17,906 bases of DNA from Pseudopedobacter saltans (GCA_003241175.1 QFOI01000032.1:1-17906); one strand, 5' to 3'. Shown: positions 1-5,652, numbered from the stretch's first letter. Notes: generated by a model not told the origin, from the letters alone. A program made the numbers and translations.

Positions 1-33
1 CGGTCCGCTCTTAAGGAGTTCAAAAAGATATAA
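1..33 (+). CDS. C-terminal tail of an upstream gene (partial)
   Basis: The first frame is open from base 1 and reads RSALKEFKKI followed by TAA at 31-33. The stop falls at the first base of a strong terminator stem, which is the usual layout for the end of a gene. The fragment is too short to identify. A second frame is also open to about base 45, so the frame choice rests on the stop position relative to the terminator. Confidence 0.4.
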   Translation, partial: RSALKEFKKI

Positions 34-68
34 AACGTGCTAAATCAATGGTTTAGCACGTTTTTTTA
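33..68 (+). terminator. Intrinsic terminator of the upstream gene
   Basis: A 12-bp perfect stem, arms 33-44 and 52-63, encloses a 7-nt loop and runs into a T tract (61-67). This is a classical rho-independent terminator for plus-strand transcription entering from the left edge. Confidence 0.88.
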
Positions 69-118
69 TTTATTAGTGATCCAAATAAATACAAAGAAAC
101 CCAAGTTTTAAGGTAGTA

Positions 119-160
119 ATTTGGTTAGCATGAAATTCATTTTAACATTGCTAACCGAAT
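119..160. repeat. 12-bp imperfect inverted repeat
   Basis: Arms 119-130 (attTGGTTAGCA) and 149-160 (TGCTAACCgaat) are complementary with one mismatch across an 18-nt spacer. The spacer holds a smaller palindrome, ATGAAATTCAT, at 130-140. No T tract follows on either strand, so it is not a simple terminator. It lies about 90 bp before the unknown gene at 250 and could be an operator or a leader-RNA hairpin; which one cannot be told from sequence. Confidence 0.5.
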
Positions 161-249
161 AGCAGTATAAAGTATTGGTTTTCAAGCATGTCAAACCTGC
201 CTGTTGTTCAAGCGACGAACTATTTTTTACCGTTTTAAAATGATTTATC

Positions 250-843
250 ATGCATGAACTCAAACCAGACTTTTACGTTACTTTTCGGCAGGCAAAATCA
301 AGGAAATTAGAGGACCTTTGCAAAATCTACGCTGACGATCAAAATAATTTTTTTATGCTTATGCTTAATAATGCAATAATCCTATTAAATTCTGTCTTGA
401 CTGGAAATAATAATCCTAGTAATCAGTATGCGCTTTCAAAAGCTAAAACGGTTCCAAGTGATTCACGAATTTTACAAACTCAAATTTACAAATTACTAAG
501 AGAAAAGTATTTGAAGGATAATGAAGTATTAAGAGAAATAAATGTGATTGATGTTGATCAAAATAGATTACACAAGTTGATTGAACTATTCAACAAAAAG
601 AAATGGACTAAGTTGGAAAATTATTTTCTTGAAGAAGATTACACAAATATAGATAATCAGAAGCGAGTCCAATTCTTGTTGTCATCTTCAAAATATGGTA
701 AAACATTTTTTATTTTAGTAATTCATTCTACTATTAGTATAAGTCCCGAAATCGAACAAATACTTGTTAGCAGCTGCAGTAATTTGTGGCTATTTTTATT
801 TAGGAATAAGGATTTAATTATGAAAGATGGTATATTGGTGTAA
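250..843 (+). CDS. Hypothetical protein, 197 residues
   Basis: I do not recognise this protein. The frame is open for 197 residues on AT-rich DNA. The composition is Asn-, Lys- and Leu-rich and suggests a mostly helical cytoplasmic protein. No signal peptide, membrane segment, Cys cluster or known catalytic motif is visible. The central part (about residues 75-130) is charged and the last third is more hydrophobic. No ribosome-binding site is evident; a weak promoter-like pair, TTG at 204-206 and TACCGTTT at 228-235, precedes the start. The gene stands alone between an upstream terminator and an IS whose left end begins 35 bp after its stop, so its own 3' end appears intact. That setting and the AT bias would fit an accessory or horizontally acquired gene, but this is inference. 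Confidence 0.6.
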   Translation: MHELKPDFYVTFRQAKSRKLEDLCKIYADDQNNFFMLMLNNAIILLNSVLTGNNNPSNQYALSKAKTVPSDSRILQTQIYKLLREKYLKDNEVLREINVIDVDQNRLHKLIELFNKKKWTKLENYFLEEDYTNIDNQKRVQFLLSSSKYGKTFFILVIHSTISISPEIEQILVSSCSNLWLFLFRNKDLIMKDGILV

Positions 844-877
844 CCATGAACTGGTTTAAAGGTTAAAAAATATGGTA

Positions 878-898
878 ATGTGGTCAAAAATAGTTGGT
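878..898 (+). repeat. Left terminal inverted repeat of the IS
   Basis: These 21 bases, starting ATGTGGTCAAAAATAG, are the exact reverse complement of 2090-2110. Identity stops abruptly on both sides (positions 877 and 899 mismatch). Confidence 0.88.
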
Positions 899-971
899 TT
901 TTAGCCTTAAAATAGTTTACTAAATGAAAGGGTAACAAGCTCGAGCAAATAGTTTAGTGCAAAACGATAGG

Positions 972-1000
972 GAGCGAGTGATAAACTCGCTCTTTCTTGT
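972..1000 (+). terminator. Hairpin inside the left IS end, terminator-like on the plus strand
   Basis: An 8-bp GC-rich stem (972-979 with 985-992) has a 5-nt loop and is followed by TTTCTTGTT. Outer bases 965-970 (cgatag) can also pair with 1003-1008 (ctatcg), extending the structure. It would stop plus-strand read-through from the 250-843 gene into the transposase antisense strand, and it also lies beyond the transposase stop on the other strand. Confidence 0.5.
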
Positions 1001-1039
1001 TACTATCGGATTGCTGAAAATCGCAAAAAAACCTATCGG

Positions 1040-2010
1040 CTACTTTTGATTTTTGAAGTGCAGATACCATTTGATGAAGTTCTTCCTCTTTTCAAATCTT
1101 AGCCCTTTATGAAGCGTGAGCTTTTCTTTTAAATGCGTAAAATAACCCTCCAGTTCGTTAGTGGTTTTGGGTATTTCAGCATCGTTGACATAGCTGAATA
1201 AATGAGGAATGGCATTGATTAAATGACTACAGGCTGCCCGTAGGTTTTTATGGGTGTACCACATTCTTCCTGTTTGTTCATTCATGGACTGTTCATTGAT
1301 AAAACATTCATTTTGCCCATACCAATGATGAAAATCGATCAACCATTGATTGACTTGTTCTATCGTGTTCAATGTGGTGACGGGACCAATGAGCTGCCGT
1401 AACTGTCTGGATGGTTCCATCTTAGGGCTTTTACCTAACCAATTGTTACTGTGCCTTTTAACATGCACAACGCATCTTTGTATGATAGCGTTGGGATAGA
1501 CTTTGGCTATTGATTTTAGGGTCGCTTTGTGACCATCACAGGTCACACTGTAAACGTCTACACCCAACTTTTTAAGATTGCTCGGATCCTCTCTGATTTC
1601 TTTGTATTTCTCTTGATCGGTATTTCTGTACAGTTGTACATACTGTAGGTTTTTGTCATAATACAATATCAAACACAAGCCATTGGAAAAGTACGTTCCA
1701 TCGATCAAAAGATGGACATGTGATTTACTTCTGACTACATTGTCAGGAGGGCTGGAAAGGTAATGATTGAACAATCTTTGAATGCTGCTTTGGGACATTC
1801 CACCGTCTCTGATAAGCGTTTTATACACCTGGCGTTCCATGATCCATTTTCTAAACCATACAAATTGATTGTGTTGAGAAACTGCCTTGTTGGTGAGCGT
1901 AAAATTGTGACAACAGTCTGTACCGCGATAGCGCTGTTTGTTGTTTTGATGACCCCATTTTTGAACTTTTTCTCCTTTGCAAATGGAACATTTAAGATGC
2001 TTTTTTTCAT
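1040..2010 (-). CDS. DDE transposase with N-terminal zinc ribbon; frame broken at an A7 run
   Basis: This is the transposase of the surrounding IS. The uninterrupted 266-residue part (1840 down to 1040) has Asp in LLIDGTYF (residue 47), Asp in TCDGHK (102), a C-x2-H motif in QRCVVHVK, and Glu in TTNELEG (231), the layout of IS256/MULE-type DDE enzymes. The same frame continues upstream of that Met and encodes a truncated-looking zinc ribbon, KCSICKGEKVQKWG followed by QRYRGTDCCHNF. No ATG, GTG or TTG opens this frame between the TGA at 2054-2056 and 1840. The obvious start, ATG at 2008-2010, is in another frame and is followed by seven A (2001-2007). One extra A, or a -1 slip, would join it to give MKKKHLKCSIC and a protein of about 323 residues. 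So the gene uses slippage, an unusual start, is mutated, or carries a sequencing error. In the ribbon, the position usually CxxC reads GTDC. Confidence 0.75.
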
Positions 2011-2016
2011 AAAATA

Positions 2017-2054
2017 AAGGTGTTGTATTGAAACGACTTTCAATACAACACCTT
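2017..2054 (-). promoter_or_regulatory. Perfect 17-bp hairpin directly upstream of the transposase start
   Basis: Arms 2017-2033 and 2038-2054 are perfectly complementary around a 4-nt loop. On the minus strand the stem is followed by TATTTTATG, so the structure ends six bases before the candidate ATG at 2010. Such a stem-loop could terminate transcription entering from flanking DNA or hide the translation start in read-through RNA; both are known ways in which IS elements limit transposase expression. Which applies here is inference. Confidence 0.75.
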
Positions 2055-2089
2055 CAAACCTTTTTCCACAAACACTTTCAGACGATTTT

Positions 2090-2110
2090 ACCAACTATTT
2101 TTGACCACAT
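2090..2110 (-). repeat. Right terminal inverted repeat of the IS
   Basis: This is the exact 21-bp reverse complement of 878-898. It lies about 80 bp upstream of the candidate transposase start. An alternative TTG-initiated frame of 119 residues begins inside it but encodes no recognisable domain. Confidence 0.88.
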
Positions 2111-2216
2111 CGTCAAAATATAAAAGCGAAAGCAATACTCTTCAATGCATGCTTGTATTTGATTATATTAGATAGGGTTCTACCCACTAAATCTAGAATG
2201 AAGGCAATAAAAACGA

Positions 2217-2726
2217 TTAATACCTTCCGTATCCGCCACCATAACCTCCGTAACCGCCATAACCACCTCTATAACCACGGTTGATAGGCTGACTGTTTTG
2301 GGCATCTTTTGCAGCTTTTTGTTGTGCCTCGCGCTCATCCTTCCATCGTTTTTGCATGACAGCATATTTGTCAAAGGCCTCTCTAGGAAGTATCATACGG
2401 AGGCGATTGTCTTTTTGTTCGTTGATCATTCCGATTTGAAAGTCTTTTTCATCCTGGTCTTGCTTTTTGACTTTGTTGACGTCATTAAGTTTTTTGATGG
2501 ATTCGACTTCAATTGCCGCTGCAGTGTCAGCAATTGCCGGCGTTAGATTAAGTGAATCAATGAACATCCTCTTATATCCTTCACGAATATTGACGAGTTG
2601 GTTGGCTTCGTTTTCCTTAGCTTTTTTCTCTTTTTCCTTTTTACTCTGGGCGAAAGTGCTATTGTTGGCAAGAAGAACGCAACTTGTCATCATTAAAAAG
2701 AAGTACTTCAACATAGTGGTGAACAT
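2217..2726 (-). CDS. Small exported protein with Gly/Tyr-rich tail
   Basis: The N-terminus is a Sec signal peptide with a hydrophobic core and a likely cut after STFAQ (about residue 27). The signal is more conventional if translation starts at the second Met (MLKYFFLMM, 2714), so that start is a real alternative. The mature part is Lys/Glu-rich and helical and contains DSLNLTPAIADTAAAIE. This matches DSLGVTSEIADSVLSIE in the next gene upstream, and both continue with a similar helical region ending in a DKYAVM/TKYVSM-type motif. The two are therefore paralogues. The last 19 residues are a Gly-Tyr-Arg low-complexity tail (GYRGGYGGYGGYGGGYGRY). The helical part resembles small Spy/CpxP-like periplasmic proteins, but no family is certain. 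It is the last gene of a three-gene run, with a terminator-like hairpin just before it. Confidence 0.8.
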   Translation of the reverse strand: MFTTMLKYFFLMMTSCVLLANNSTFAQSKKEKEKKAKENEANQLVNIREGYKRMFIDSLNLTPAIADTAAAIEVESIKKLNDVNKVKKQDQDEKDFQIGMINEQKDNRLRMILPREAFDKYAVMQKRWKDEREAQQKAAKDAQNSQPINRGYRGGYGGYGGYGGGYGRY

Positions 2727-2736
2727 TTAAAAATAA

Positions 2737-2774
2737 AAAAGCCTTTTCTTTATCAATACAAAGAAAAGGCTTTT
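2737..2774 (-). terminator. Strong terminator or attenuator between two exported-protein genes
   Basis: A 15-bp perfect stem (2737-2751 with 2760-2774) has an 8-nt loop and T-rich sequence on both sides, so it could act in both directions. On the minus strand it follows the gene ending at 2804 and sits only 10 bp before the start at 2726 (22 bp before 2714). This leaves no room for a separate promoter after it, so partial termination within an operon is likely. Confidence 0.8.
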
Positions 2775-2803
2775 CTTTTTTCCATTCTAGAAAAATGAAA
2801 ATT

Positions 2804-3193
2804 TTAATCCTTATTTGGACGTCCGCCGCCCATTCTGTTCATCATTTGTTTTCTACTATTAGCTTCCATACTTACATATTTAGTATAGGCGTCAGCAGAA
2901 AGGATTTTCTTGACATCTGCGTTTCTTTGCTCAGTGATGGCTTGCATCTGTGTACGCATGTCTTCGCGGCTAGCGCCACCCTTGCGAAGATCCATCATTT
3001 TGGCACGAGAGCTTTGCTCGATGGATAAAACGCTATCTGCGATTTCACTAGTAACACCTAGAGAGTCGACTAGTGTTGTTTTTCTTTTCTCTTTCATTTT
3101 GGCAATGTCTTCTGGCGAAAAATTGCGTTGAGCCATTGTTGCCGTTGCGAAACAAATAGAGAATAGAACGAATAGAAAGGAGAACTTTTTCAT
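2804..3193 (-). CDS. Small exported Spy/CpxP-like protein
   Basis: The gene encodes 129 residues. It begins with a clear signal peptide ending in ATATMAQ (cut about residue 21). The mature part is short, charged and helical: FSPEDIAKMKEKRKTTLVDS, then GVTSEIADSVLSIEQ, then a Gln/Arg-rich helix, then the ILSADAYTKYVSME segment. The pattern of a threonine- or serine-led helix start, a long charged helix, and a late LSADxYxKY segment recalls small periplasmic Spy/CpxP-like proteins that bind misfolded or metal-exposed clients; this is a resemblance, not proof. It shares its core with the protein at 2217-2726 but has a short GGGRPNKD tail instead of the Gly/Tyr tail. It lies 33 bp after the 3227-3847 gene in the same direction. 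Confidence 0.82.
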   Translation of the reverse strand: MKKFSFLFVLFSICFATATMAQRNFSPEDIAKMKEKRKTTLVDSLGVTSEIADSVLSIEQSSRAKMMDLRKGGASREDMRTQMQAITEQRNADVKKILSADAYTKYVSMEANSRKQMMNRMGGGRPNKD

Positions 3194-3226
3194 GTTGGAT
3201 TTTATTTTGAGTTTAAATAATAATGA

Positions 3227-3847
3227 TTACCCATTGTTGCTTTGAGTGGTTGATCTTTTTCTGTATGGGCGAGATTTCTGCAATTGTTCTTTTTGCTCTG
3301 GAGTCAACAATTTCTGAAATTCTGCCCTGCCGTCTTTATGGATAGATGCTATTTGTTGCTTCTTTTCCTGATCGGAAAGATTTGTATTGGTTTTTATCGA
3401 AGCAATCTTGTCCTTTTGGGTTTGATGCAATGATTTTAGGCTTGCTTTCTGTTGATCGGAAAGATTAAGCTTTTTCATATTGGAGAAAGCTGTTTGACCT
3501 TTTTTCTTTCCACCTTTTCCAAACTTTTTGTGTGTTGCACGCAAGGAATCTTGCTTAGCTTGTTGTTCAGGCGTTAATATCGCTTTCTGTTGTTGGGAAA
3601 AACTGGAATGCAAATCCTTTATTTTCTTTTTGCGATCTTCTGCGGAGATAGAAGAGTCTGCTTTAATAGCTTTTGCCTGTTCTTTTTCCGTTTTTTTGAT
3701 GGCCTTTAATTTGGCTTGCTGGTCAGCTGTAAGGTTAAGAACATTTTCATGTTTTTGGTGGTCTTTACCCGTTTGTTGTGCTTTAGATGCAGTAAGTGTA
3801 AATAAACTTATCGTAAACATCGTAAGCAATAAAAAATGCTTTTTCAT
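3227..3847 (-). CDS. Exported Lys/Gln-rich protein with two Spy/LTxxQ-like repeats
   Basis: I chose the start MKKHFLLLTM (206 residues) because it begins a normal signal peptide cut near SKAQ (about residue 24); an ATG seven codons upstream would add MNLNITI. The mature protein has two related units, about residues 37-96 and 127-186. Each begins LNLT/S-x-x-Q, continues with a Lys/Gln-rich helix, and ends with a LTPEQ motif (ILTPEQQ and LLTPEQK). The units are joined by a basic Gly/Lys linker (KKFGKGGKKKGQ). LTxxQ-type repeats are the hallmark of the Spy/CpxP family of periplasmic chaperone-like proteins, so a role in the envelope stress response is plausible. It is the first gene of the minus-strand run that continues with 2804-3193 and 2217-2726, and a promoter lies just upstream. 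Confidence 0.85.
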   Translation of the reverse strand: MKKHFLLLTMFTISLFTLTASKAQQTGKDHQKHENVLNLTADQQAKLKAIKKTEKEQAKAIKADSSISAEDRKKKIKDLHSSFSQQQKAILTPEQQAKQDSLRATHKKFGKGGKKKGQTAFSNMKKLNLSDQQKASLKSLHQTQKDKIASIKTNTNLSDQEKKQQIASIHKDGRAEFQKLLTPEQKEQLQKSRPYRKRSTTQSNNG

Positions 3848-3885
3848 AATTGTAATATTTAGATTCAAACTATTTAAACACTAAA

Positions 3886-3913
3886 ATTATACCTGAGTTT
3901 AGTATGGATACAA
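3886..3913 (-). promoter_or_regulatory. Predicted promoter of the Spy-like gene cluster
   Basis: On the minus strand TTG (3911-3913) is followed after 19 bases by TATAATTTT (from 3891 down), close to the Bacteroidota form TTG-N19-TAnnTTTG. It lies about 40 bp before the start at 3847. The final G of the consensus is missing. Confidence 0.5.
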
Positions 3914-3968
3914 TAAAAACGGTAGACCATGATATTTTTGCGGTAAACATACCATTGCAGGCAAAAGA

Positions 3969-4001
3969 TTGATCAATATTCCTAAATTTCCTTTAGGTTT
4001 G
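3969..4001 (+). promoter_or_regulatory. Predicted promoter of gcvH
   Basis: TTG at 3969-3971 and TAGGTTTG at 3994-4001 (a full TAnnTTTG match) are 22 bases apart. The transcript would begin near 4008, so the GTG at 4001 lies inside the promoter. This favours the ATG at 4019 as the start. Confidence 0.55.
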
Positions 4002-4018
4002 TGCCAAAAACAAAGACT

Positions 4019-4399
4019 ATGACTTTCCCACAAGAATTGAAGTATACCAAAGACCATGAATGGGTCAAAATCGTGGATGGTGACACCGCTTTGGTTGGCA
4101 TTACAGAATTTGCACAGGGTGAATTAGGTGATATCGTGTACGTTGACATCACAACCGTAGGAGAAGATGTGAAAGCAGATGAAATTTTTGGAACTGTCGA
4201 GGCCGTAAAAACCGTGAGTGACCTTTTCTTGCCAGTAGATGCTACTGTATTGGAAATCAATCCTGAACTTGAAAACGAACCAGAACTGGTCAACTCCGAT
4301 CCTTATGGTCAAGGTTGGATGGTGAAGATCAAAGTTGCCAATGTAAGCGACCTTGAAGGACTTTTGGATGCTGAAGCTTATGGTAAATTGGTAGGTTAG
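4019..4399 (+). CDS. gcvH: Glycine cleavage system H protein
   Basis: GcvH carries the lipoyl arm that shuttles the aminomethyl group between the P, T and L proteins during glycine breakdown in the cytoplasm. The 126-residue product has the family's normal length. It shows the start LKYTKDHEWVKI, the core GITEFAQGELGDIVYVD, and the lipoylation site GTVEAVKTVSDL with Lys64. The C-terminal half has the usual NSDPYGQGWMVKIK segment. The ATG at 4019 is preferred over an in-frame GTG at 4001, which overlaps the promoter. No other glycine cleavage gene is nearby, which is common in this phylum. It converges with the GGGP synthase gene downstream. Confidence 0.97.
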   Translation: MTFPQELKYTKDHEWVKIVDGDTALVGITEFAQGELGDIVYVDITTVGEDVKADEIFGTVEAVKTVSDLFLPVDATVLEINPELENEPELVNSDPYGQGWMVKIKVANVSDLEGLLDAEAYGKLVG

Positions 4400-4424
4400 T
4401 CGACTATCAATAGATTTTTTATAT

Positions 4425-4473
4425 AAAAGGAGAAAAGTATTGTCTACAAGGATAATGCTGTTTCTCCTTTTTT
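4425..4473. terminator. Possible bidirectional terminator between gcvH and the convergent gene
   Basis: An 11-bp stem (4425-4435 with 4461-4471) encloses a 25-nt loop and has T-rich sequence on both sides. The right arm lies inside the last codons of the convergent gene. The loop is large, so this is a moderate call. Confidence 0.45.
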
Positions 4474-5220
4474 GTTGGAAGACGCATGAACCGCTTCAGA
4501 AAGTGCGCCAATCAAAGAACTTTCTTTTTCAATAGCGTTTCCAACCACAATAATGTCAGCTCCTGCTGTACAGGCATCAGTGACTTGCGCCACTGTGCGA
4601 ATGCCGCCTCCGATAATGAGAGGACAATCAATATGATGAGAAACTGCATGGATCATTTTGGTACTGATAGGAAACTGTGCCCCACTTCCAGCATCCATAT
4701 ATATTAATTTCATTCCTAGCATTTCGCCAGCCATAGCCGTACACAAGGCAATGTCCTTTTTGTCTTTGGGAATAGGGAAAGAGTTAGACATATAAGAAAC
4801 TGCAGTTGGGTGACCACCGTCGATTACCATGTAACCCGTTGGAATTACTTCCAAACCGGACGCTTTTACAAACGGTGCACTTACCACATGCTGACCAATC
4901 AAGAGGTCCGCATTGCGACCAGAAATTAGAGACAGGTATAACAATGCATCTGCATACTTACTGACTTGTATATTGGAACCGGGAAAAAGTACTGTTGGGA
5001 TGTTAGTTTTTGATTGTATGTATTGGATGCACTTATCCATATAATCCGAAACCATCAGACTACCTCCAATAAAAAAAAGATCAACTTTCGACTTTTCGGA
5101 TAAATCAACGATGGTGTCTAGTGATTCGTCATTGACCTTGTCTGGATCAATCAATACAGCAAACATCTTTTTTCCAACTTTCTTTTTGGAAACGATAAAG
5201 TCAAAAATAGTCTGCTTCAT
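4444..5220 (-). CDS. Geranylgeranylglyceryl/heptaprenylglyceryl phosphate synthase family protein
   Basis: This TIM-barrel prenyltransferase family joins sn-glycerol-1-phosphate to a long prenyl diphosphate by an ether bond; it makes core lipids in archaea and is also found across Bacteroidota. The 258-residue length is normal. Diagnostic segments are the N-terminal AVLIDPDK (about residues 21-28), FFIGGS, the SLISGRNADLLIGQHV stretch, the phosphate-binding loops YMDAGSG and IIGGGIR, and ADIIVVGNAIE near the C-terminus. Start MKQTIFDFI fits family N-termini. The C-terminal end overlaps a terminator-like stem. No other ether-lipid gene is in the window. The prenyl chain length and real product cannot be read from sequence. 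Confidence 0.94.
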   Translation of the reverse strand: MKQTIFDFIVSKKKVGKKMFAVLIDPDKVNDESLDTIVDLSEKSKVDLFFIGGSLMVSDYMDKCIQYIQSKTNIPTVLFPGSNIQVSKYADALLYLSLISGRNADLLIGQHVVSAPFVKASGLEVIPTGYMVIDGGHPTAVSYMSNSFPIPKDKKDIALCTAMAGEMLGMKLIYMDAGSGAQFPISTKMIHAVSHHIDCPLIIGGGIRTVAQVTDACTAGADIIVVGNAIEKESSLIGALSEAVHASSNKKGETALSL

Positions 5221-5335
5221 GATTTTTTCGATCTTTTGTTATGCCACAAAATTGCGGAAAATTTTGCAAATGAAAGTATTGGCGTATTTAGGGGTTTTAA
5301 GTTTACGGTAACAACAAAGAGCTTTTCAAAAATCG

Positions 5336-5343
5336 TAAATTTG
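5336..5343 (+). promoter_or_regulatory. Consensus -7 box ahead of the micro-ORF
   Basis: TAAATTTG is an exact TAnnTTTG match ending five bases before the ATG at 5349. Transcription would begin at or next to that ATG, giving a leaderless or near-leaderless message. No clear TTG is present at the expected -33 distance. Confidence 0.45.
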
Positions 5344-5348
5344 CGTCC

Positions 5349-5420
5349 ATGGACGTATTGAAGAAAATAGGAAAAGTTTTGAAGGCGATTTTTTTGCCCA
5401 AGAAGAGTTGCTGTAAGTAA
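5349..5420 (+). CDS. Possible 23-residue cationic peptide
   Basis: The frame reads MDVLKKIGKVLKAIFLPKK and ends SCCK, then TAA. It has seven Lys and one acidic residue, an alternating hydrophobic/basic pattern that would form an amphipathic helix over residues 1-16, a Pro break, and a Cys-Cys pair near the end. An exact -7 promoter box lies immediately before the ATG. It stands alone between the GGGP synthase gene (divergent) and the tRNA-Leu promoter. I do not know a family for it. Short open frames arise by chance, so the call rests on the promoter, the composition and the placement. It could be a membrane-active or regulatory peptide. Confidence 0.45.
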   Translation: MDVLKKIGKVLKAIFLPKKSCCK

Positions 5421-5440
5421 AATTTATTTGCTTAAAAATT

Positions 5441-5470
5441 TTGTAGTCTAAATTTTGGCGACTACATTTG
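5441..5470 (+). promoter_or_regulatory. Promoter of tRNA-Leu
   Basis: TTG (5441-5443), a 19-base spacer, and TACATTTG (5463-5470) match the Bacteroidota promoter consensus fully. The transcript would start about 20 bases before the mature tRNA. Confidence 0.8.
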
Positions 5471-5495
5471 CAACCCACTCACAATCAGAGTAGGA

Positions 5496-5579
5496 GCCCA
5501 GATGGCGGAATTGGTAGACGCGCTAGACTCAAAATCTGGTTCTCGCAAGGGAGTGCAGGTTCGATTCCTGTTCTGGGCA
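5496..5579 (+). tRNA. tRNA-Leu (anticodon CAA)
   Basis: The acceptor arms GCCCAGA (5496-5502) and TCTGGGC (5572-5578) pair fully and A5579 is the discriminator. The anticodon loop CTCAAAA (5528-5534) carries CAA at 5530-5532, reading UUG. A long variable arm (TTCTCGCAAGGGAG region) marks a class II tRNA, as expected for Leu. The T arm GCAGGTTCGATTCCTGT is intact. CCA is not encoded. The gene has its own promoter and terminator. Confidence 0.97.
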
Positions 5580-5582
5580 CAC

Positions 5583-5607
5583 AACCACCTTAATCGGTGG
5601 TTTTTTT
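5583..5607 (+). terminator. Terminator of tRNA-Leu
   Basis: A 7-bp stem (5583-5589 with 5596-5602), a 6-nt loop, and a run of seven T (5601-5607) lie four bases after the tRNA. Confidence 0.88.
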
Positions 5608-5652
5608 ATGCCCATAAATGATTTACTTTGCCTATAAAATTTTTACAATTCG

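Larger units (their letters stand above)
878..2110 (-). mobile_element. Insertion sequence with zinc-ribbon DDE transposase (IS256-superfamily-like)
   Basis: The element is bounded by perfect 21-bp inverted repeats at 878-898 and 2090-2110 and is about 1.23 kb long. It carries one transposase on the minus strand. The transposase has the D...D-C-x2-H...E layout of the IS256/MULE group and an N-terminal zinc ribbon, as in the variant zinc-binding branch of that group. Strong hairpins lie just inside both ends (964-1008 and 2017-2054). No perfect target duplication is visible: if the ends are taken at 880 and 2108, the 8-bp flanks match at only five positions. The exact outer ends are therefore uncertain by a few bases. 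Confidence 0.85.

Noticed and set aside
723..938. Minus-strand 71-residue frame across the end of the unknown gene and the left IS end
   Set aside because: It spans the IS junction and overlaps the plus-strand gene, so it could not predate the insertion and shows no family features.
1763..2017. Plus-strand 84-residue frame antisense to the transposase
   Set aside because: It is a shadow of the transposase with no signal or domain of its own.
1735..2094. A 119-residue minus-strand frame starting with TTG inside the right IS repeat
   Set aside because: It overlaps the zinc-ribbon frame, has no domain, and runs through the perfect hairpin. Its only interest is that it contains the candidate ATG before the A7 run.
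2218..2280. Short tandem repeat resembling an array
   Set aside because: It encodes the Gly/Tyr tail of an exported protein; there are no spacers or uniform repeats of CRISPR type.
4001..4018. GTG start giving a longer GcvH
   Set aside because: The GTG is the last base group of a full TAnnTTTG promoter box; ATG at 4019 gives the normal family length.
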